A stretch of DNA of 64,000 nucleotides from Acidobacteriota bacterium (GTDB lineage Bacteria; Acidobacteriota; Terriglobia; Bryobacterales; Bryobacteraceae). Positions 33,768 through 42,681 of this stretch are shown here, one piece after another. Each line of letters opens with the position of its first letter. Within the stretch, counting starts at the first letter, position 1. Location of the stretch: contig CANIVU010000025.1 in assembly GCA_947470805.1 (NCBI GenBank), forward strand, positions 18,863-82,862. Reading direction: 5' to 3'. Below the pieces are notes generated by a model. It saw only the letters and a list, made by a program, of their open reading frames with translations. It was not told the origin of the DNA and ran no database searches. The translations under genes were made by a program, and so were the position numbers.

Positions 33768-36089
33768 TTAACTCCGCATCCGCGTCATCGCGTACAGTCC
33801 CACTAACGTGAAAATCACGTTCGGACTCCACGCCGCCATCGTCGCCGGCAACTGGTTCAGGTTCCCCACCTGTTCAAACAGCTGGTTCACCGCCAGATAG
33901 GCGATCGCGATCACAAAGCTCGCCCCAATCGCCGTCATCGCCCCGCGATTGCCCACCCAGAACGAAAACGGCACCGCGATAATCGCCAGAATAAAGGGGA
34001 AGAACGGAACCGAGAATTTCCGGTGATACTGCACCCGCAGCCGCACGGTATCAAATCCGCTCTGCCCCAGTTCGTCGATGTAGCCCGCCAGTTGATGGAA
34101 GTTCAACTGCTTATATTGCTTCTCTTCCGGCAGGAAGTGCTCCGGCGTCTCGGTCAACTCCGGGAACGTCGTCACCTGCCAGGTCTGATACTCGCTCACC
34201 TTGTCCACATCGCGCGACCAGCCGTTCTGGAATATCCACGTCCCGATTCCCGGCTCCCACTGCGCCTTCTCGGCATAAATATGCCGCCGCAACCGGAACA
34301 CCTTCGGGTCGAACATGTAGATGTGGACGCCCGCCATCACCTTCGTCGTCGGGTCGAAATACTTGTAGTGGAAAATCCGCGATCCCTTCCCGTAAATCCA
34401 CTGCCGGTCCGGCCGCAGGAACGTCCGCACCGCCCGGCCCTTGATCTCGTTCCGGATCCCGTCCTGAATCAGATTCGCGTCCGGCACCACGTAGTAGTCA
34501 AAGGCGAACAGCGCGCCCGATAGCGCCAGACTCGACAACAACACCGGCAGCGAAAGCCGGTACAAACTCACGCCGCAGGCCTTGAACGCGGTCACCTCAT
34601 TTTGCCGCGACAACACCGCAAAGGTGATCAGCACCGCCACCATCACCGACACTGCCGAATAGTCGTACACCAGCTTCGGCGTCAGGAACAGGTGATAGGT
34701 GGCCACCTTCGCCATCGGGATGTTGTTCCGCAGAATGTCACTCAAAAGCTCGAAAAACGTGAACACTTGCGTCAACATCACAAAGCTGATCAGCGACACG
34801 GCGAAGTAGAACAGAAACGTTCCCAGCAGGTACGTATCAATGATCTGCGGCAAAATCCGGAACGGTGCCGTCCCTTCAATCCGCCGCGCCTTCCCCGTCT
34901 CCCGCCGCTCGAACCGGTTCATAAACCTGGCCGCCAACTCCGCGAACCATCCGCGCACGCCGCCAATCCAATCGGCGTCCCCCGGCGCCTCCAACCGGAT
35001 CAGCAGCACCGCGCCAATCAATAAAAATGCCACGTTCGGCGCCCACGCCGCCACCACCGGCTGCATCCGCCCCTGCTTGGCCAGGCCGATTAAACTCACC
35101 TGCGCCATAAAGTACAAAAACGACAGGAACACCGTCGTCACAAACGCGGCCGACTTGCCGGACTTCCGGCTCGACACCCCCAGCGGCAACCCCACCAGCG
35201 CCAGCAGCAAACACGCCGGCGGCAGCGAAAAGCGCCGCTGCAATTCAATATCGGCGTCTCGCGATTGCCGTGCCTCCGCCCGCAACGGTTCCGTGTCCAA
35301 ACCCGTATACGCCTTCGCCCGCTGCTCCTCGGGCGCCTTCGCCTCCAGTACCTGATCGAGCGATGGGAACCGGATATTGAAATATCGCTCCAACTCTTTC
35401 CCCACCTCGTGCGAGCTGCCGTTCAGCAGACGCAGTTGAATCGAATTCCGCGCCGAATCCGGCACCGCCAGCGCGTCGGTCGCAATCGTGATCCGCGGTG
35501 CATCGCCGGAGGCCTCCTGGGTCCCCCGCTTCCGCTGCTCCGGCGGCGTCATATCGGCAATAAAGACATTCCTCCACCGGATCACCGGCCCGGAAATCAC
35601 GTCGCCTACATAGAGCGTCTTGTTCGGAAACTGTTCGGCAAAAACGCGTGGTTGAATTTCGGCCGTCATCTGGTCGGCCGCCACCTGGTTCAACACCCGG
35701 ATCGTCTCCCGCACTGACCACGGGTTAATCCAAATCGAACACGCCGCCGTCACCGCCGTACCTAACAACGCAAACACCACCACCGGCCACAAAAGCCGCC
35801 GCGTCGACACGCCCGCCGCGCGCAACGCAATAATCTCCCCATCGCTCGACATCCGGCTCAAGCCAATGAGAATCCCCACCAACACGCCCACCGGAATCGT
35901 AAACATCAGCACGAACGGCAACACCAGTAGGAACAAATACCCCACCGTCGCCGCCGGCGCCGACCCGCGCACGAGTTGCTCAAACAGCAAACTCGCGCGC
36001 TGCAGAAACAGCACGAACGTGAACAAAAAAGTGCCGACAGCAGCGCCGGCGGTAATCTCGCGGAAAACTGACCGCGCTAACAGGCCCAT
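33768..36089 (-). CDS. LptF-LptG fusion, LPS export permease
   Basis: A 773-residue protein with two complete YjgP/YjgQ permease units. Unit 1 is about residues 1-370 (SVFREITAGAAVGTFLFTFV, SDGEIIALRAAGVSTRRLLWPV, then periplasmic jellyroll, LVGLPLGVSSRKSGKS). Unit 2 is about 400-773 (YLLGTFLFYFAVSLISFVML, ITFAVLSRQNEVTAFKACGVSLYRL, jellyroll, ILAIIAVPFSFWVGNRGAM). In most bacteria LptF and LptG are separate proteins that pair to move lipopolysaccharide out of the inner membrane with LptB. Here one chain would form the whole channel. Follows the TldE-like gene by six bases. Confidence 0.93.
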   Translation of the reverse strand: MGLLARSVFREITAGAAVGTFLFTFVLFLQRASLLFEQLVRGSAPAATVGYLFLLVLPFVLMFTIPVGVLVGILIGLSRMSSDGEIIALRAAGVSTRRLLWPVVVFALLGTAVTAACSIWINPWSVRETIRVLNQVAADQMTAEIQPRVFAEQFPNKTLYVGDVISGPVIRWRNVFIADMTPPEQRKRGTQEASGDAPRITIATDALAVPDSARNSIQLRLLNGSSHEVGKELERYFNIRFPSLDQVLEAKAPEEQRAKAYTGLDTEPLRAEARQSRDADIELQRRFSLPPACLLLALVGLPLGVSSRKSGKSAAFVTTVFLSFLYFMAQVSLIGLAKQGRMQPVVAAWAPNVAFLLIGAVLLIRLEAPGDADWIGGVRGWFAELAARFMNRFERRETGKARRIEGTAPFRILPQIIDTYLLGTFLFYFAVSLISFVMLTQVFTFFELLSDILRNNIPMAKVATYHLFLTPKLVYDYSAVSVMVAVLITFAVLSRQNEVTAFKACGVSLYRLSLPVLLSSLALSGALFAFDYYVVPDANLIQDGIRNEIKGRAVRTFLRPDRQWIYGKGSRIFHYKYFDPTTKVMAGVHIYMFDPKVFRLRRHIYAEKAQWEPGIGTWIFQNGWSRDVDKVSEYQTWQVTTFPELTETPEHFLPEEKQYKQLNFHQLAGYIDELGQSGFDTVRLRVQYHRKFSVPFFPFILAIIAVPFSFWVGNRGAMTAIGASFVIAIAYLAVNQLFEQVGNLNQLPATMAAWSPNVIFTLVGLYAMTRMRS

Positions 36090-36095
36090 CTTGCG

Positions 36096-37847
36096 TTAAT
36101 CGCCGCTGTCCAACGGCGGCGGCGCCACTACGGGCGGCCGGGGCCGTTCCTCTTGCGGGCGCTCCATGTCGATTTCATCAAACAGCAGCGATGGACAGAC
36201 CACCGATGCGCCTACCACGTAGCCTCCAGCTCCCATCAGCGCCAGCGGCGCCAGGTTGTGCAGATACTCCATCGGCTCGGCGTCGTTGCCCACCGCCAGA
36301 ATGTCGCGCAACAGACGTGCATTCACCCCGCGGAACCGGACCCCGCGAATCGCCTCTTCCCGGCCATCCGGGTACACGCGATACACCTCGAGCGGCGTAC
36401 TGAACGGCCGCGAGGAACCGGACCCCTGCATCGCATTCGCCAACCGGCGCAACTCAACATTGCTCGCGCTCGACGGATAATCCAGTCGCTTCACCAGAAT
36501 GCCATACGGCTTCCGGCGCAACTGCACCAACTCCAGCAGCTTCTTCTTCAACTCCGCCGGCGAAATCCCGTCGCGGCACTGCACCAGCAGGTTCGTCGGC
36601 ACCGCCGCAGCCGCGCCAAAATTCCCCGGTACCCGCCCGCGCCCGTTCGATCCCTCCTGGCCCCGCACCGGCTGCCGCGTGTAGAGCAGCGTCTTCAGCA
36701 TGCCCTTCTCCACCAGCGTCAGCTTCTGCGGAACTACGCCCTCGTAATCGGCTTCGCACAGCCCCAGCAGCGGCCGGCCCTTCCAAGTCGCCGTAGGATC
36801 GTCCACCACGTCGAAATTCTCCGGCAACACCCGGCCATTCAACCGGCCTTCCAACTCCGACGGCGATAAATTCACCGGCCGCCCGGGCATCGAAACCGGA
36901 TCCCGCGAAGGCTGCAAATTGGCGCCAAACACCTGCGCCATCAACTGCGCCGCCGCCGCCGGCTCAAACAGCACCGGTCCCGTGTAGACATCGCCCATCG
37001 GCGCGTCCACCTGCGCCGTCAAATGCCGCGCCATCACTTCGATTTCCTGCCGCATCGCCGCTTCCGCCGGCAACTGGTCCAGCCGGAACCCATGGAACAC
37101 CCGGTGATTCCGGATCACCGCCCCATCGGCCGCGAACGCCTCGGCACGCACACGCACGCTGCTCACATACTCCGGTACCCGGATCCGCGTGCCCTCTGTG
37201 TTGGCGAAGTAGAACGTGGAGGCTGAATCCTCCATCTCCACCCGGGAATCGATGATCTTTGGAAAGTTCGCGAAGACGGCCGACAGCCGCCGCGCCACGT
37301 CGCTCCACTTCTTCTCGTCAGTCTGGATCTTCGCTACCGACAGCAGCTTCACCGTCGCCGGCTGTTTAGAAAAATCGTTCAACTTCTCCGACAGCGTCAC
37401 GTTCTGCAACCACGACTTCTTCAGCGTGATCTCCTGCACCGCCGCCTTGTACGCCCGGTCGGTTGCCAGCCACAAATCCTGCTGCACCTGCTCCCGGCTG
37501 AACTCAATCGGCCAGCGCGCGCTGTCGTACCGCGCCCCGCCCATCCGCCCCGTCGCCACCGCGTTCGTGTTGTCGAACTCGTAGCCGCCCACCCGCACCA
37601 TGACATGCGGCGCACGGTAGTTGGTCACTCCCGACTGCAGCAAGCCGCCCAGCGTCGCCGTACAGTTGAAGTTGGTGCCGGCTTCGATCATGTACTCGAT
37701 GTAGTAGGGCTTCTCGCCGGCAATCGTCAGCCGCAAGGACCTCGACAACTCCGAGATCATCGCGTCCAACAAAGGATCGTCGAGCTTCTCCTGCCCGCGC
37801 AAAACAGCGCCCAGCATCGGCAACGTTAATAGAGTGCGCCGCTTCAT
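36096..37847 (-). CDS. TldE/PmbA-like protein lacking the metal motif, exported
   Basis: A 583-residue TldD/PmbA-superfamily protein. The N-terminus MKRRTLLTLPMLGAVLRGQ is a Tat-like signal. The region equivalent to the metalloprotease helix reads GPVLFEPAAAAQLMAQVFG, with no HExxxH. Other family parts are kept (DYEGVVPQKLTLVEKGMLKTLLYTR, RRKPYGILVKRLDYP, PLEVYRVYPDGREE). This matches the inactive partner role of TldE in TldD/TldE heterodimers, although those are cytoplasmic. The C-terminal tail is proline-rich. Its start overlaps the stop of the active paralogue (ATGA). Confidence 0.87.
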   Translation of the reverse strand: MKRRTLLTLPMLGAVLRGQEKLDDPLLDAMISELSRSLRLTIAGEKPYYIEYMIEAGTNFNCTATLGGLLQSGVTNYRAPHVMVRVGGYEFDNTNAVATGRMGGARYDSARWPIEFSREQVQQDLWLATDRAYKAAVQEITLKKSWLQNVTLSEKLNDFSKQPATVKLLSVAKIQTDEKKWSDVARRLSAVFANFPKIIDSRVEMEDSASTFYFANTEGTRIRVPEYVSSVRVRAEAFAADGAVIRNHRVFHGFRLDQLPAEAAMRQEIEVMARHLTAQVDAPMGDVYTGPVLFEPAAAAQLMAQVFGANLQPSRDPVSMPGRPVNLSPSELEGRLNGRVLPENFDVVDDPTATWKGRPLLGLCEADYEGVVPQKLTLVEKGMLKTLLYTRQPVRGQEGSNGRGRVPGNFGAAAAVPTNLLVQCRDGISPAELKKKLLELVQLRRKPYGILVKRLDYPSSASNVELRRLANAMQGSGSSRPFSTPLEVYRVYPDGREEAIRGVRFRGVNARLLRDILAVGNDAEPMEYLHNLAPLALMGAGGYVVGASVVCPSLLFDEIDMERPQEERPRPPVVAPPPLDSGD

Positions 37848-39553
37848 TCCGCACCGCCCGTCTGTGCTGTCGGCCGCGGCAATAACGGCGGCCGCTCCTG
37901 CGACCGGTTCTTCCGTTGCACTTCAATCTCGCTCACCAGCAGCGCCGGCGACGACGCCGACACCGGCACGCTCCCCGACTCCGCCCCGCAATACCCGTTA
38001 AACACTTCCAACTTGTCCGACGTGGCCACGATCTTGGCGAAACTCGCCAGCGGCGTCCCCACAATATCGGCGCCGCGCACCAACTCATCCGGCCGCCCGT
38101 CCGGGTACACGCGGTAGACCACCAACGGGATCACAGTGAACGCCTGCAAACCCTGACTCCGCGTCGTCGTGTAGCCGCCCGTTACAGATTCAAAGAACAG
38201 CCCGTACGGCTTCCCCTGACGCTTAATCTCTTCCACCAGCAACTTCCGCAACTCCGCGTCCGGCACCTTCTTCGCCGAATCCACCACCAGGTTCGATTGC
38301 CGCGCCACAATCTCCGCCCCCGCCTGGCGCCGCCCGTGCCCATTGGACTCCGGGAATCCGGCAATCGGCGACCGTGACAGCAAAAACGTCTTCAAAATGC
38401 CCTTCTCAACCACCGAAACCCGCCGCGCCTTCACGCCCTCATCGTCGTAGTCATACCAGCCATAAAGGTCTTCATCGGCATAATGCTTCAACGTCGGGTC
38501 GAAATAAACGCTCAGAAAATCGGGCAAAACTTCCTTGTTCACCCGCTTGGTGAACGTCTGGCCCTCGGACTCGTCCTTTTGCCGGTGGCCTTCAATGCGG
38601 TGCCCGAAGATCTCGTGGAAAAACACACCGGACGCTTTACCCGACAAAATCGCCGGCCCCACAAACGGATCCACTTCCGGCGCCTTCAGCAAGCCCTTCA
38701 AATCGGCGATCACCTTATCCACACGGGCTTCCACCACTTTGGAATCCGGCAGCCGCGAAGGATCGTCGGCCTCAATCGTGTCCGATGTCGCCAAATCCAT
38801 CCCGTCAAACGCCTTCGCCCGCGCCGAAATCACAATCCGCGCAAACGTCCGCCCATGCTGCAACCGCGTCCCATCCGTGTTCACGAAGGTCTTCACCTCG
38901 CGCTGCGCCTGGAACGATACCGCCGAATTCAGGATCTCCGGCGACATCGACAGCCGCTTCGACCACGCCCGCAGCCGCTCGGAAATCTGCTTCTCATTTA
39001 CCTTGTATGTGGAAACCTTCCGGAACTCCACCGCCGACGGCGCCGCCGAAAAATCATCCGACTGATCCACAGCCGTCACTTTGACCTGCGTGTCGGACTT
39101 AATGTTGGTCAGCCGCACCGAAGCCGCCCGGTAGACGCTGTCAGTGTCCATCCACAAACGGCGCTTCAACGCGTTCGGGTTGTCGTCCAGCGAAACCACC
39201 GAACCCATCGTGAACTGTGCGATGTCCCGCGGCTGCCGGTGATAATTGTCCAACTTCGGCGTACCCACCCGGACCGTTACGTCCAGGTTCCGGACATGCC
39301 GCGTGTCCCGCGAAGCCAGCAACCCGGAGGTCGCCTCCATCGTCAGAAACTCGTTTTCCGTTACCGCATACGCTGCAAAGTACGGTTTAGGATCGCCCTT
39401 TTCCTTCAACGTCTGGAAGTTGCGATCGAGCTCGGAAGACAGAATTTCCACCAGCTTCGGCGTCTCAGCCGCCGGGCTTGTACCCGCGGCCAAAACTACC
39501 ACCAGGAGAGAATTCCGCACGGTCCGAAGCAGAGGCTGCGCATCTAGCGGCAT
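37844..39553 (-). CDS. TldD-like metallopeptidase, exported
   Basis: A 569-residue TldD-family protease with the metal site GVFFHEIFGHRIEGH (H313, E314, H318), the HExxxH of the family. The N-terminus has a hydrophobic signal (LLVVVLAAGTSPAAE), which cytoplasmic TldD lacks. Family C-terminal motifs: DDEGVKARRVSVVEKGILKTFLLSR and VYRVYPDGRPDELVRG. ATG 39553 was chosen over ATG 39571 because GCGGG precedes it. First gene of a run with the inactive paralogue and the LptF-LptG fusion. Confidence 0.88.
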   Translation of the reverse strand: MPLDAQPLLRTVRNSLLVVVLAAGTSPAAETPKLVEILSSELDRNFQTLKEKGDPKPYFAAYAVTENEFLTMEATSGLLASRDTRHVRNLDVTVRVGTPKLDNYHRQPRDIAQFTMGSVVSLDDNPNALKRRLWMDTDSVYRAASVRLTNIKSDTQVKVTAVDQSDDFSAAPSAVEFRKVSTYKVNEKQISERLRAWSKRLSMSPEILNSAVSFQAQREVKTFVNTDGTRLQHGRTFARIVISARAKAFDGMDLATSDTIEADDPSRLPDSKVVEARVDKVIADLKGLLKAPEVDPFVGPAILSGKASGVFFHEIFGHRIEGHRQKDESEGQTFTKRVNKEVLPDFLSVYFDPTLKHYADEDLYGWYDYDDEGVKARRVSVVEKGILKTFLLSRSPIAGFPESNGHGRRQAGAEIVARQSNLVVDSAKKVPDAELRKLLVEEIKRQGKPYGLFFESVTGGYTTTRSQGLQAFTVIPLVVYRVYPDGRPDELVRGADIVGTPLASFAKIVATSDKLEVFNGYCGAESGSVPVSASSPALLVSEIEVQRKNRSQERPPLLPRPTAQTGGAE

Positions 39554-39653
39554 ATCCCGCCAGCATATCATGCTGCCTATGGCAGCCTCCTCGGATTCAC
39601 GGACTTAGGATCGTTGTTTACGCCCTTTGTTTACGCGCTCTTGGCGCAATGCA

Positions 39654-40307
39654 CTAGCTAACCGGAGCCATCTCCAGCATGCCCTTCTCGCGCATCACCG
39701 AAAGCGCCAGCCCATACCGGCCACGCACCCCGGTCTTCTCAAAGATGTGCTTCAGGTGGATCTTCACGGTCCCGGGACGAATCCCCAGTTCCCGTGCGAT
39801 CTCCTTGTTCTTCATCCCCTGCTCCACCAGTTCCAGCACCTGCTGTTCCCGGGGCGTCAATTCACTGCGGTGCTGCCGTTCCATCCGGTGCGTATCGCGG
39901 AACACGCTGTCGGCCATCCAGCTCGATCCGCCGGCCACCGCCTCCAGGCACGCAATCACCGTCGAAACATCCGACGTCTTTCGCAGGATCCCCTTCGCCC
40001 CGGATTGCAGAAACCGCAACGCCTCGGCCTCCGTGATCGAGACCCCCCAAATCACTACTTCCGTGGCATGCTGCGATAGCATCTTTGCCTGTGCCACCCA
40101 ATCCATAACCGCTTGAATTCCCAACGACTTATCGACCAGACAGACGTCCGGGCGAAGCTGCCGAACCAACTCGCTTGCCGCCGGCAAGGAGTCCGTCCGC
40201 CCCAGAAACGTCATGTCGTTACATTGGGCCAGGATCGCGTTCAGACCCTCCGCCGTTACGGGCTGCGACTCGCAGACCGCAATCGTCTTTTTTCCGTGAA
40301 TGTCCAT
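39654..40307 (-). CDS. LuxR-type response regulator
   Basis: A 217-residue two-domain regulator. The receiver domain (about 8-125) has a likely phosphoacceptor D59 in VCLVDKSLG and a lysine in ILRKTSDV, but the acidic pair at the start is reduced to CESQP, so phosphorylation may be weak. The C-terminal helix-turn-helix (about 150-212) is a standard LuxR domain: LTPREQQVLELVEQGMKNKEIARELG and TVKIHLKHIFEKTGV. No histidine kinase is adjacent. ATG 40307 opens the receiver; the longer frame upstream is not conserved-looking. Divergent from the TadZ-like gene. Confidence 0.92.
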   Translation of the reverse strand: MDIHGKKTIAVCESQPVTAEGLNAILAQCNDMTFLGRTDSLPAASELVRQLRPDVCLVDKSLGIQAVMDWVAQAKMLSQHATEVVIWGVSITEAEALRFLQSGAKGILRKTSDVSTVIACLEAVAGGSSWMADSVFRDTHRMERQHRSELTPREQQVLELVEQGMKNKEIARELGIRPGTVKIHLKHIFEKTGVRGRYGLALSVMREKGMLEMAPVS

Positions 40308-40506
40308 TGCTTGTTGCGCCTTCCTAAGGGCTACTACCCTCTGAAAACGCATATCGACCCGCTACCCCAACGTTTTAGACATCTTCTCAACTATCTGACG
40401 GGCTACTCCAAAGCGGCTTATGTTTTTCCCACCCGCTGCCGATGAAGAGATTAAGCACGGTTCCGAAATCCGGCGGCGGACCGCTACAATTAGGAGAGGA
40501 GCTCAG

Positions 40507-41706
40507 TTGGCAGCGGAAGCTTGGCAAATAGTTTTGGTCACGCCCGGCCGGAAGATCACTTCCGAGTTGCTGCCCCTTGTCTCCAGCGAACTTCCGTCCG
40601 CGCGAGTGATTGAACTGCAAGGATATCCGCTCGACGGGAAACTCGGCGACGCCGTCAAGCCCGGCAGCATCTGCTTCCTCGACCTCATTACCGACCAGGA
40701 TCGAGGGCTGGAGGCGCTGACGAATATCGGCAAGATCTCCCCTCATGTCCCCGTCGTTAGTCTTGTCACCGACAGTAATCCACAGTTAATTCTGCAGGCC
40801 CATCGCCTCGGCGCCAAGGATTTCCTCACCCAGCCGTTCACAACCGACCAGTTGCGAACTGTCATCGAGAAGTTGTCCCATCTCATCCCGGAACTGGTCG
40901 AAGAGCACGGCCGTGTCATCACCGTCATTCCCGCTAAAGGCGGTTGCGGCGCCAGCACCATCTCCTTCAATCTGGCCATGCAGCTCAAAAAGAGTGGCTC
41001 CGCGAAAACCCTCCTCGCCGACCTCGACCCGGTCACCGGCACCCAAACCTTCCAAATGAAGCTCAAGCCCGGCTTCAGCTTCATCGATATCATCAGTCAG
41101 GGCGCGGCTCTCGACGCCGATGTCTGGCGAGGCGTCGTCCAGTCCTACTCGGGCATCGACGTTCTCCTCTCCCCCCAGAATCCCGTCGAAGGCGCCCAGG
41201 AAATGGGAGATACCCGCCCCATTCTCAACTTCTCCCGCCGCCTCTACGACAACGTAGTCGTCGACCTCGGCAACGCCTACGGCGAATGGGCGCTCAGTGC
41301 CGTCCGCGCCTCCGACGAAGTCTTCCTGGTCACCACCACCGAACTGCCCGCGCTCCAAGCCGCTCAACGCGTGATGAACTATTACGAAAATCACAACATC
41401 GCGCGCCAGGGGATCCACCTCATCATCAATCGATTCAATCGCGATGTGGGGCTCACTAAAGAGATGATCGAGACCGCCCTCCAGACCGAGATCTATCAGA
41501 TCGTCGCTAGTGATTACGAAGGCGTTCAACGGGCCCTTCTCGACGGGAAACCCATTCAGGCCTCCACCAACATCGGCAAGCAAATCCAGCAAATCGCCGA
41601 ACGGATACTCGGCGTCGATGCCGAAAAGCAAAAGAAAAAGGCAGAGAAATCCAACTCCGGCGGCGGCCTTTCCGGCCTCTTCGGCCTGTTCTCACGCAGT
41701 ACCTGA
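40507..41706 (+). CDS. TadZ/CpaE-like ATPase with receiver-like domain
   Basis: A 399-residue protein. Residues about 12-125 form a receiver-like fold (VLVTPGRKITSELLPLV, SICFLDLITDQDRGLEALT), and about 140-370 a ParA/MinD-type ATPase with deviant Walker A AKGGCGASTISFNLA and switch region LADLDPVTGTQ, then VVVDLGNAYGEWAL. TadZ/CpaE proteins place type IVb pilus or Flp secretion machines at poles. The rest of the Tad cluster is not in the window. The start is TTG 40507 with GAGGAG five bases upstream; no ATG fits. TACAAT at 40485-40490 may be the -10. Confidence 0.87.
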   Translation: MAAEAWQIVLVTPGRKITSELLPLVSSELPSARVIELQGYPLDGKLGDAVKPGSICFLDLITDQDRGLEALTNIGKISPHVPVVSLVTDSNPQLILQAHRLGAKDFLTQPFTTDQLRTVIEKLSHLIPELVEEHGRVITVIPAKGGCGASTISFNLAMQLKKSGSAKTLLADLDPVTGTQTFQMKLKPGFSFIDIISQGAALDADVWRGVVQSYSGIDVLLSPQNPVEGAQEMGDTRPILNFSRRLYDNVVVDLGNAYGEWALSAVRASDEVFLVTTTELPALQAAQRVMNYYENHNIARQGIHLIINRFNRDVGLTKEMIETALQTEIYQIVASDYEGVQRALLDGKPIQASTNIGKQIQQIAERILGVDAEKQKKKAEKSNSGGGLSGLFGLFSRST

Positions 41707-41718
41707 TATCCTCTTGTT

Positions 41719-42681
41719 TTGTTCCACCTGACGGAAGATAACGCTCTCGCCTACCTTGCCGAATGCCAATGGCCCGGCGCACCAGAGGCGACCATCACCC
41801 CGCTCGGCGGCGGCGTTTCCAACACCGTTCTCCTCGCCGAATCCCCACATGGACGCATCGTCTGTAAACAGGCGCTCGAAAAACTGCGTGTAGAAGCCGA
41901 TTGGCGCTCCCGCCCCGATCGCACTCTCCGCGAAGCCGACGCCCTCCAGGCCGTCGCCCCCCTCCTCCCCCCCGGTGCGGTCCCCGAAATTCTCTTTATC
42001 GATCGGACCAACTGCATCTACGCCATGGCCGCCGCCGCGGCCTCGAGTACCGACTGGAAAACCGCCCTCCTCCGCGGCCACATCGACCCCGCCATCGCCA
42101 CCGCCGCCGGCCATACCCTCGGCACCATCATCCGCGGAACTTGGCAACAACCCGCCTGGGAAGCCCAATTCGGCGACCAAACCGTCTTCGACGAACTCCG
42201 CCTCGATCCCTACTACCGCTTCACCGCCGCCCGCCACCCGGACTGCGCCGCCCACTTCGAACAACTCATCGAATCCTGCCGCACCCGCCGCGTCTCCCTC
42301 GTCCACGGCGACTGGTCCCCCAAGAACCTCCTCACCACCGAAGCCGGCGTCATGGCCATCGATTTTGAGGTCGTCCACTACGGCAACCCCTGCTTCGACT
42401 TGGGCTTCCTCCTCTGCCACCTGGTCCTGAAATCCATCCACACGCCCGCCCATGCCCCGGCCCTCAAAGCCTGCGCCCACGCCTTGTGGTCCGCCCTCGC
42501 CCTGCCCACCGAGCTCCCCGGCACCATCGCCCATCTCGGCGGCCTCCTCCTCGCCCGCGCCGACGGCAAATCCCCCGCCGAATACCTCACCCTGCCCGAA
42601 CGCGACATCCTCCGCCGCACCGCCAAACAGATCATCAAAACGCCCCCCGAATCCATCGAAGAAATCTGGCAATGTCTCTAA
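41719..42681 (+). CDS. Aminoglycoside/methylthioribose kinase-like phosphotransferase
   Basis: A 320-residue APH-fold small-molecule kinase. ATP-binding N-lobe: LGGGVSNTVLLAES. Catalytic loop SLVHGDWSPKNLLTT (HGDxxxxN), metal-binding AIDFEVVHYGNPCFDLGFLL. The pattern is closest to methylthioribose-kinase-like proteins, but the substrate cannot be named. A TTG at 41719 is the likely start since no ATG or ribosome site is suitable; the exact start is uncertain. It overlaps the enolase start by ten bases. Confidence 0.8.
   Translation: MFHLTEDNALAYLAECQWPGAPEATITPLGGGVSNTVLLAESPHGRIVCKQALEKLRVEADWRSRPDRTLREADALQAVAPLLPPGAVPEILFIDRTNCIYAMAAAAASSTDWKTALLRGHIDPAIATAAGHTLGTIIRGTWQQPAWEAQFGDQTVFDELRLDPYYRFTAARHPDCAAHFEQLIESCRTRRVSLVHGDWSPKNLLTTEAGVMAIDFEVVHYGNPCFDLGFLLCHLVLKSIHTPAHAPALKACAHALWSALALPTELPGTIAHLGGLLLARADGKSPAEYLTLPERDILRRTAKQIIKTPPESIEEIWQCL

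Noticed and set aside
36096..37847. Active metalloprotease call for the second TldD-like protein
   Set aside because: The HExxxH motif is absent at the aligned position, so it is described as an inactive-type partner.
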